Assembly: GCA_019022495.1 (NCBI GenBank)
Contig: JAFEKR010000001.1
Location: 6,696,001-6,760,000 of the forward strand
Source: Epichloe hybrida
Taxonomy: Eukaryota; Ascomycota; Sordariomycetes; Hypocreales; Clavicipitaceae
Direction of reading: 5' to 3'
DNA length: 64,000 bases
Shown: piece by piece, positions 55,550 through 64,000 of the stretch
Layout: every line of letters starts with the position of its first letter
Position numbering within the stretch: position 1 is the stretch's first letter
Translations under genes and position numbers: made by a program
Notes under the pieces: model-generated
Told to the model about the DNA's origin: nothing
Database searches by the model: none
What the model saw: the letters and a program-made list of their open reading frames with translations, nothing else

Positions 55550-57870
55550 TCACATCATGCCGCTGGCATTAATCGTAGCCGGATGGCTGATGGTCATGGG
55601 CATGCTGAGTGTTTGCAAGCTGTTGAAAGACTGAGACTGGCCCATGTTGTTGTTGGAGGGGTTTCCATTATTCAATGAAGTTGCAGCCTCGTTCGCAGCA
55701 CTATTGAGGGAGCCGGGAACATATGCTGCTTCGGATGATGGAGAGGCTTCCTCAAGAGAGCCCAATTGATCCTCGCCAGAGTATTCCTCTTCTTCCTCGG
55801 CGGACAGGTTCAACGATCCCTCGCCGCCATCTTCGCGACTATGGGTGCGCTTATGCCTGCAAAAGTTTGTCAGCAATGTGAATGGATTCGCTGGGAATAT
55901 GATGTCTTGGGAGCCATACTGTGCGAGGTTGTCAGATCTGGAGAATGCTTTGCTGCAGTGGGGGCAGATATAGGGTTTCTCCTGCGTATGTGTTCGGACA
56001 TGTCTGTGAAGCGATTAGCTTGCATGAAACATCGAAAACGGTACGTTTGAAGGAGGTTGGGCAGTTCTCACCGTTTAAGGTGCTCTAGACGTTTGAAAAG
56101 TCGACCGCACGTGGGAATCGGGCACGAGTGAGACTTGTGAGGATATGGTCCCAATTCCATCACGGTAGCAGAGCGAGCGCGTCGAACCGCGCCGTTTGGG
56201 CCGGACAAGGTTCGGCGGTGGTCCTTGAAAGAACCGTCATTGGACATGTCCTCTCCAAAGCTCTGTTGAAGTGCCATGGGGTTCAAGGCTACACTTCCGT
56301 CAACGTTGGACAGCGGAGTGCCGTGCCGAGATAGGTCCATCATGTCCTTGTGTTGTTGGCTGCCCAGAGACAAACCCGATGCACTGTAGGAGAGGCCAGG
56401 GGGAGAGTTGTCGGCAGACTCCTCGCCTTCAGCCAGGTGGCCAACCGAGACAGAAACCGATCGTCTCAAATCTGACGGTCTATGGGCTGCAGTATTGGGT
56501 ATGGGCGCACCGGGGATCGCGGAAATGGACGGCGGTATGGAGGATCGCCGCCGCCGTTGCTTGTACGTTGGCGACCCTTCAATCACCGAGTATACATTGT
56601 TGGTGCCGTACGATCGCGTGAACTGAGATCCGGCGAGGTTGGAAGGCGGTAACTGGACCATCCCGTTCAAACCGCTCATTCCAGACAGATGATCGGGGAT
56701 GGCAGAGTACAGCCCAGTCTCCTCGTTTGCGATGTAGGCTGGTTCTCCCGTCATTCCCATGGCTTGATGTTGGGGAGTGATTGGCTCGAACGAGATGCCA
56801 CGGTTGCTGTAATCTTCATACTGCGAGGAGACAAAGGAAGGCGCAGGTGAGTACTCCAAGCCATAGGAGGGCATAGAAGCATGTCTCTGATGGCCATGAT
56901 TGATTGGGATGCCGTTCTGGTTGTACTGAACGCGGGTAAATTCGGGCTCTCTCTTGACGTGCTGTGGAACAGCAGCAGCCATGGGCATGTGGTCATAGGA
57001 AACCATGGGATCCAATGCCTCAGTCATAGGGGTCCCCATATTTTGAGGCATCATGCTGGGTGGTGGCATCGAGTCCATCGCTCGCATGACGGGTGAGGTT
57101 GACTGGTTCTGAGAAAAAGAAGCAGTCTGCTGGGCACTAAATGATGACGAGTTGGCTTGCTGGGTCTTGGTGAGCTGCTCGTACAAGGACTGCGACGAGT
57201 CGTATTGGAAGGACAGTGCCGGTTCGCTGACGGCAACAGTGGTTGCTTCCTGACCCATCTTCTCTCGCTTCAGATCACGCTCCAATGCGTCGAGGAACAA
57301 CCGGTCATGAGGGACGCTGTACCAGTAGAACACTTTTTGTTTCTTCTGGGTTCGAATGCAGTTGTTCTTGTACAGAAAATCCAGGAAGCCGCTCTTGGGT
57401 TCTTCCAGCGAGGCGTCGGTGCCGGACTTTAGGTTTCGCAGATCTGAGAAGATGCCTTCCTCGAACTTCTTCGAGTTCTTCACGGGACGACCGAAAGCCT
57501 GGAACCGGAAGGAAAGACACCGCACAATGTCGGTTCCCGAGATATGGAAGAGATTGTTCCAGAGGACGCAAGACACATACTCGCCAGTAGGTAACAAAAA
57601 TCGGCGAATATACTGATCTGGTTGCCAGTCCACCGGGGCAGAGATGAGGAAGTATTTCACTGCAAAAGCACCAAGAGTCAATTATAAAGAGCCAATCACA
57701 CAAGAATGTGTCCAGGCAAACGCTGAATTGTGCAAGAGTTGTAAAGACGTACAGTTGTCAACCTGTTGTAGCGCGACCTGGGCATCGTGCGGCAAAGCCT
57801 GTTGGGCTTCTGTGCTCAACATGAAGGTTTCCGGTTTTTGAGGCGCCATGGTGGCGTGTTGTGAATACAT
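55550..57870 (-). CDS. STE12: Homeodomain-like and C2H2 zinc finger transcription factor Ste12
   Basis: Exons (minus) are 57870-57753, 57659-56072, 56003-55920 and 55856-55550, giving 698 aa. The STE domain (about residues 38-200) is intact: KYFLISAPVDWQPDQYIRR, SCVLWNNLFHISGTDIVRC, RFQAFGRPVKNSKKFEEGIF and YWYSVPHDRLFLDALERDLK. A long Ser/Pro/Gln-rich region follows, then two C2H2 fingers near residues 552-602 (CPIPTCGRLFKRLEHLKRH and CPHCSKAFSRSDNLAQHKRT), present in filamentous fungi but absent from yeast Ste12. Exon 3 is 84 nt, phase-preserving, and encodes the end of finger 1 and most of finger 2. Known role: nuclear target of the Fus3/Kss1-type MAPK; controls mating and invasive growth. 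Confidence 0.95.
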
Positions 57871-58832
57871 GATGACGTTTTGTCCACTCAGAGTGGGATT
57901 GGAGGATTTCGTCCCAGGCGGGCGTCGAAAAGAGCTAGCTGCTAAGCTCTACAGTATTGTCACCGAATGGGCACGAGCGGCGAGTGTCTGATGCGGGACA
58001 ATTGACGCGGTCAAGATGGAATTCGTTCGGAAAGAGGCGCTGCCTCTATCGAGGGTGGGATCGGCTATGCGACAGCAACAAGGAAAAGTTCGAGACCAGC
58101 CCGGATGATTGAAATTGAGTGTAAGCTCAGAAATGGCCCAGCCTTAGCATCGAGCGGATCGGGCAGGGCGCGACGATATCTCGTCTTGGTCGTCCAGGCG
58201 TGAACACCGAGTATGTCGAGGGCGGATCGACTCGACGCCTCAAGACTTGGAGGCAACGGCCGACTGAACAGAATTAAGGCTGAGGGAAGATGGAGAAGAA
58301 AGAAGCAAAAGTTAAAAGAGCCAAATGATGCACACTACGCGATGTCGCCAGGCTCGTGGATGGATACACCGTCAAACAGCCAGCTGAATTCGAGGCGGAA
58401 GTAGTGACAAGACGATGCGGCAGAAAGGACGGCGTCAACCAGAGACGGACCGTGTCTTGCAAGAAAAGACCGCGGTGAGGTCGGGAGAGCGCAAGGAAGC
58501 GAAGTGACTCGGAAATGGAAAGAAAAAGAAAGAGACGACGCAAGGTCGAGGGAAGGGAGGATGAGAAGGGGTGGGGGACGGGGCTCAAATAAACGAAGAA
58601 AGAAACAACGTGGAACAGAAATCAAGAGGCGAGGATGCGAGGAAAAGATGAGAGTTGGGGGGGGGTTTAATGGCTCGTCCACGACGACCCGTGGCGTTTT
58701 TTTTTTTGTTGGGGGGGGGGGCGGACGGCGCCTGTGGGAGCGCAGGTAATAGTCCAAGTGGACGGACCGGTGGATGGAAGACCCCAGCGCTCGCGCAGAG
58801 CCAGCCAGGTATTAGGTGCCAGGCCAAGTTGG

Positions 58833-58948
58833 CAGACAGACAGACAGACAGACACAGACAGACAGACACAGACAGACAGACATAGACAGACAGACAGACA
58901 TAGACAGACAGACACAGACAGACAGACACAGACAGATACAGACAGACC
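58833..58948. repeat. CAGA microsatellite array
   Basis: About 115 bp of CAGA units interrupted by CACAGA and CATAGA variants, giving a higher-order pattern of roughly 10-16 bp. It produces repetitive DRQTDRQ and CLSVCLS translations that are not genes. Confidence 0.9.
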
Positions 58949-60412
58949 AGAACCAGATCGCCAGCCAACAGAGTCAACCGAGCCGATGGGGAACCGGACC
59001 GCTGTCACCAAGCACACACCAGGCACCAGCAGCGTTGCCGCCTGGGGCAGGCAGGCAGGAAACAATCCCCACATCAACCGGCTTTGCCTCTCAGCGCGGG
59101 CGCTCTCCATCCTGTCCAGCCAGCCCGCACTTCAACGTTGACCCATCGGCGGTGGAAGCGGGCTGGCGGACATTCATTGTACATAATGATACTGGCTCAG
59201 GCACAGCCGCTGGCGCTGGTGTGGGCCCATGGATGGATGGAGCATGGATTGGCTTTTTTTGCGAGGAACAATGCGTGGCTCGAAGCCCACCGGCACCGGC
59301 ACTGGCACTGGCTAGCCCCGTTTCCTTTCCGGTGGATGCTTTTTTACATGTATGTAATAAGAAGTTACTTGGTGCGTGCGGCGCGCGATGTAGCGTAGCG
59401 CTAGTGTCAGTTATTACCACCCGGCGACGACGCAGAATTGACAACTCGGACTACGCCGTACCACTTTTACCACCATTTGTAGTCCGTATGTACGGACTAT
59501 GTATCTATGTATGTACATGTATAGCACAGGGTCACGGGCCAGCAGGTCCCAGGCGGTGGGATCCCCTTCTTTGTTCCCTGTCCTTATTTACTCCGTTATG
59601 GTAATTTTGGAAAGCTGGTGAACTCATCCGTCGATTGCTACGCTACGCCTGTGCGCAAACACACCAACACTCCGCTCAAGCACTGGTGATACTCAAATCT
59701 TCTTGAACCACTCTTTCTTTTTTTTTCTCGGCCCCCGTCACAGCCGCTTGGTCATCAAATGGAGCAAGATGCAGAGTGCTGGGTCCTTGGCCTGGAAATC
59801 GCCTGCCTGTGCCGTTCTCGTGCGTGATCCTTCTCATGCACTCATGGGGGTGTGGGTGTGGGTGTGGGTGGAGAAGTCGCCGTTAGGGGGGGGTGGGGTG
59901 GCTTGGGGTTGGCTTGGGGTGTCTTCATGCTTCCTGGAGAAATCTCGCGTCCCTGGCATCTGCGCCGGCCCTTTACGTGAACTTGTCCCTTTGTCCCCAG
60001 CACGCTGGTTCATTTCTCTATTGTAACGCTTGAAATGCAAGATACAACACAGAAGACTGGTGGCACTCACTATTCACTCTACTATAACTTCCGGATAAGG
60101 CACTGGCTCAATCATGTTGGACAAGATAATGGACAGCCTCAGTCGAGCATCCAGGGCAGATGTCTTTCTATGTCAGTACGGATTCCATCCATCTCTCGGG
60201 TCCAGCCCTGCCTTAATAGTGCGCACCTTTCGGCTTTCTGAAAAACCCTGTCCACTGCAGCCTGGCTGCTTGCTACATGGCTCGACAAAAGGAATCAACC
60301 AGACATACGGATTATACAATTCTTATGTCTTGCTGTCAGCCCCAGATGCGCTCATTTACGGAGGATGAAGGCAAGCGATACGCATCACGCGGGTCACACG
60401 AAATGCAACTCG

Positions 60413-60454
60413 AGTACTCCGTGCTCCGTACTCCGTGCTCCGTACTCCGTATGT
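60413..60454. repeat. Tandem cluster of the dispersed TACTCCGTA motif
   Basis: Alternating TACTCCG and TGCTCCG units, four to five copies. The same core occurs singly in many intergenic positions of this window. Confidence 0.8.
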
Positions 60455-62310
60455 ACAATGAACATGACCAGATAATACATATGTACATATGCAAACTGTT
60501 CGGTAGTGTCTCCACCAGCAAGACGGTCAGTGCGACCTCCATCTGCGGCTGCCCCGCAATTGATCCCTCGCCAAGCAATGGCGAGGGCGAACGGGTTACT
60601 CGGCCCTGAGAACTCGTACCATGGCTTTCTCTGCAATTTCGGTTACGGACTTGTTGATGAGCAACAGCAGCCCGTCCAGTCCAGTCCACTCGCGGATGGA
60701 TGTGCGAAGAGAGAAGATTCCATGTACTGATCGGATTACATACGCCGAGTTCTCATTGTATGTATGCAAATTGCCGATTGGGCCCGCGAAATGCATGCAA
60801 AAGATGGTTCCCCTACTCCGTATTTCCCCCCATCCGCGTCGTTGATTTCCACCAGCCAAGTCAATGTCCTGAATGAGCGAAGCTGATGGCTCCCATCACT
60901 CATGATCAGGCGCCTTCACCCCGGTCCATAGCCCGCGAGGCTGCAGTCGAAAAATGGATGAAGAAGCTGGCAAGCTGGCAAGCTACCCAACATGAAACGC
61001 GCCTGGGGCGTTGCTGCAGAATCTTCCCTCCCTCTGGGACCCTGGGACCCTGGGACACTGGAATACATAAAGACACACTCGCTGTGGTTGGATGGGAAGA
61101 GTCAACCGGTCCACTTCATTCACTGCACCCCTGTGTGCCACATCCATGCAGGCGCCGAGGACGGACAGTGTTGCGCATCCCCAGAGGTCATTGTGCTTGG
61201 CTCCGAAGTAAGTCTTGTAAAGAATGCTTGGGCCTTCTCGTGATTTTCACTAAATCTTCTTCTGCTTGGAGCTTAAACAGAGCTGTAAGTAGATCGCAGG
61301 CCTCGACAACCGCCCAACAACCGCCCAACAACAGCCAATATTCCTTGGTCGCGTGACACTTGTTTCGGCATCTGAAACTCGGAACTATTCGTTTGATCGT
61401 CCCGTCTGGCCGATGAGAGCGAGAGCGGTTGCCGGATCTCAGATTTCATGATATTACCATGAGCCTCGTGCAACTGCACGACCCCCTTTCTTGCTAATTA
61501 ATTAATCCCAAGACGTGCCGGCCGGGGCTGGGACCTTCGACTGAGCGTCGTCGGGTGTACCTGCAGCTCCATCATCTAGGACAACGAAGACATTGCTTCC
61601 GTGGAGTGCATGATATCATGCGTGTTGCTGTTGGTGTGGTGGTGGGTGATTTGAGCGGCGGAAGAAGCGCCCGCGGACACGATGGCTTCAATTGGCACAG
61701 GAAAGCAGCAGAGAATCCATTCATAGCCGGCAATCGTCGAATCGTCGACAAGAGCTCGCCAATCTGTGGTTGGGAACGTCCGTGGGACCTCGATCCAAGG
61801 GGAGCGAAGCGCCGTACTTTTGAGGTTTCAGAAGACTCCGCGCGACAGCCATATTAGGCTAAGCGCAATTCGAGGAGGCCAATCAGGTGGCTGAGGGGCT
61901 TCCCTGCAGCCGATGGGCGACAAGACCTGGAATGGCTGCGGGTCGATTGGATGCTGACTACTGTCACGGATCGAGTTGTCTTCTTTCGCCTGCTGGCAGA
62001 CCGGGGCCAGTTGGTGCGAGGGGCCAAGCGCGTGGGCTCTGTCCACCAACGTTGAATAAGAGCATGGGCTGGTATAATCGTGGTAGAGGAGAAGAGGGGG
62101 CGGGCGGCTTGAACGGGCCACACTCACTGACTGTCGGCCGAGTTTAATAATAGCAGGCCCAATAAGACTCTGTGCATACTATGCAGTGGGGTGTAGAAAG
62201 ACCCACCTCGGACAAAGTGAACAAGTTGCATCAACCAAAGGATAGAAAGAAAGAAAAGTCTGGTGCTTCAGCTGGCCGCTCAGGATGAGGTAATACCTAC
62301 GCTCCTTCCG

Positions 62311-62344
62311 TGCCTACCTGCCTACCTGCCTACCTACCTACCTG
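62311..62344. repeat. CCTACCTG/CCTA microsatellite
   Basis: Five to six copies of CCTACCTG and CCTA units in gene-free DNA. Confidence 0.8.
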
Positions 62345-64000
62345 GTACTTGGCACTTGAATATATCATCACTACGGACTATTTGCTACGAGTCGCACCTG
62401 CCGGCAAGACAAAAACGACATGGACCCGAGCAAAGCTTGGGCCAGGCGGAAAACCACCACTGGAGGGCGCATTGAGAAAGTCAGCACTTGCCATTATAGA
62501 CCAGCATCGGACTGGCAAGAATTGTACGATGGGTATAAATCGCCTACGCACGTCCCTCGGCCACGCTGTGGCTCTAACCGGATCGCGCGTCGAACTCGGT
62601 CGAACTCGGTCCACGAGGCTGATACCAGCCTGCGGAATACTGTACATTGGTGTAGACCTGAAACAGGTCCAGGTTTTCCTCCCGACTGCAAAACAAACAG
62701 CATGACAGTGAGAGCTTCCGCCGTTCACTGACTCCAACACCGGGGCGATGGGTTGTCGTCACTGTCGTACCTTGCATGACTGACCCCGACTGACCCCCCG
62801 ACTGGGCCTGGTATCTGACAAGCTTGATTCGGCATCTTGATCCGTGCGCTCCTTCATGACTCGATACGACGTCGTCTAGTCCGTACCATTCTGCAAGTTA
62901 TATTCTCCGGCACACAACAACAACCACCACAAGATGATTGGCACAGTGTCCACTAACCATCTTGAGAATGACCCAGTAACTGACCAACGAGATTGATGCG
63001 CGTGGCTTGCTGCCGTCTTCTTACGAGCCAGTTGTTTGTTAGATATGACAGGACGTGCTAATTCGACTCTTTGGGCAGCCCGCCCTTTTGAGAGCACAGG
63101 TTCGTCTGGCACAACAGACAGGAAGGCTGGATCATGGTGCGACAAGTTGCAGATTTCCGAACGTTTATTTACTACCCTGTGATTGCCCCAGCCGGGTCAA
63201 TCCTCCCATGTTTGAGCTCCATTCGCTTTTAGTCAATGAGGGCGTACAGGTCGTGGGGCCCCTATAGATGGTCTTGACACGTTCCTGCTCGGCCGTTCTT
63301 TGTCAACGGCAAGTACAACGAATCGCTGAATTCGCCAAATGTCTGTGACCCCGGCCCCTATGTCTCCGCGGAAGGATGGATGATGGATTCGGTGTCGGTG
63401 GTGAACTTGTCATCGGCCTACTTGATCTTTCGCTCGTTCCCCCGGACCCACGGGCCCACGGGCCTCGACGGGTCTCTTTTTCTTTTTTCTTTTTTCTTTT
63501 TTTTCTTTTTGGTATCTTCCGGAACCGCCATCCCGCCCGAGACTTCTCGACATAATCGTAAAGTACCCCTGACTATATGTCTGTTCGCCATGCCACGGCC
63601 CATGTGTGGCTGAAAACTGAAAAGAAAAAAAAACAAGACTCGGAGTCAGAAGTACCTTGGACTGCCTGGTTCGCTCGTGAGCTTCCCAGTCGACTTTTGT
63701 TTTTCAAATCGTAAAAAGAAAAAGGGGTCAAATGTAATCCATAGTCATGAAGCCTAATGCTTTTCAGTATTACCTGCCACAAAAGCTGACCCATGGGCCA
63801 TCTGTACATGAAGCTCTCCCGATGAAACAGATGCGTCGTCCATGGCCGTCTGCTCAAAAATAAAGTATCTGCACCAGGCACGGATGGATGAATAGGTCCA
63901 CTATCAAAGTCTAGAACAAACAAGTAATCCAAAAACGGTCCAAAAAAAGAACCCCCCCCCCCCCCCCTTTTGGCATTTGACTCCATCTACTCATCATCAT

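Larger units (their letters stand above)
57871..64000. other. Long region without a recognised gene
   Basis: Over 6 kb upstream of STE12. The first part should be the STE12 promoter and 5' leader. Many short frames exist, none with recognisable domains; those over the CAGA array are repeat artefacts. Structures seen: the CAGA array, a TACTCCGTRCTCCGTA-type cluster at 60413-60454, a CCTACCTG array at 62311-62344, and a 16-base C run at 63952-63967. A gene with weak similarity or many introns could have been missed. No tRNA or 5S rRNA seen. Confidence 0.5.

Noticed and set aside
58833..58948. CRISPR-like array
   Set aside because: The units are 4-16 bp without spacers, in a eukaryotic genome; it is a microsatellite.
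58655..59604. Several long frames across the CAGA array
   Set aside because: Repetitive DRQTDRQ or CLSVCLS products arise in multiple frames of a microsatellite.

Overview
The window reads as nuclear DNA from a filamentous ascomycete, most likely Sordariomycetes and plausibly Hypocreales. Genes have short GT-AG introns of about 50-120 bp. The proteins are recognisable Pezizomycotina orthologues: STE12 with C2H2 fingers, a cell-wall-integrity MAPKK, SNF2, DBP8, PUS7, IBA57, PHS1, SWC5 and FAF1. Two transposon copies carry the C-to-T/G-to-A decay typical of repeat-induced point mutation (RIP). The order assignment is an inference; no species marker was seen.

Layout. 0-6 kb: the 5' end of an unidentified gene running off the left edge, then PUS7 (+) convergent with an Mkk1/2-type MAPKK (-). 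6-10 kb: mostly gene-free. 10-17.5 kb: DBP8 (+), a conserved acidic 271-aa protein (+), and long intergenic DNA rich in short repeats. 17.5-27 kb: IBA57/CAF17, a DUF2235 gene with a damaged splice donor, a DnaJ protein, then a head-to-head pair encoding an isoorotate-decarboxylase-like amidohydrolase (-) and a thymine-7-hydroxylase-like dioxygenase (+), followed by PHS1. 28-32.8 kb: three minus-strand genes (conserved unknown, tetraspan membrane protein, alpha/beta hydrolase). 32.9-40.1 kb: one complete, heavily RIP-mutated Ty1/Copia element with 260-bp LTRs and 5-bp target duplications. 40.5-48 kb: SNF2 and a WDR70-like protein (both -). 48.1-50.6 kb: decayed DNA with a cytochrome P450 pseudogene. 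50.67-52.26 kb: a RIP-mutated Tc1/mariner element with a clean solo LTR nested inside it. 52.3-57.9 kb: SWC5 (+), FAF1 (+) and STE12 (-). 57.9-64 kb: no gene recognised, several microsatellites.

Functional links. The dioxygenase/decarboxylase pair forms the end of the fungal thymidine salvage route (thymine to 5-carboxyuracil to uracil). PUS7, DBP8 and FAF1 act in RNA modification and small-subunit ribosome biogenesis. SNF2 and SWC5 belong to chromatin remodelling complexes. MKK1 and STE12 belong to MAPK signalling.

I found no convincing previously undescribed multi-gene system. The most informative features are the complementary RIP pattern of the two LTRs, the nested un-mutated solo LTR, the missing donor G in the DUF2235 gene, and long poly-A runs that end exactly at two 3' splice sites.
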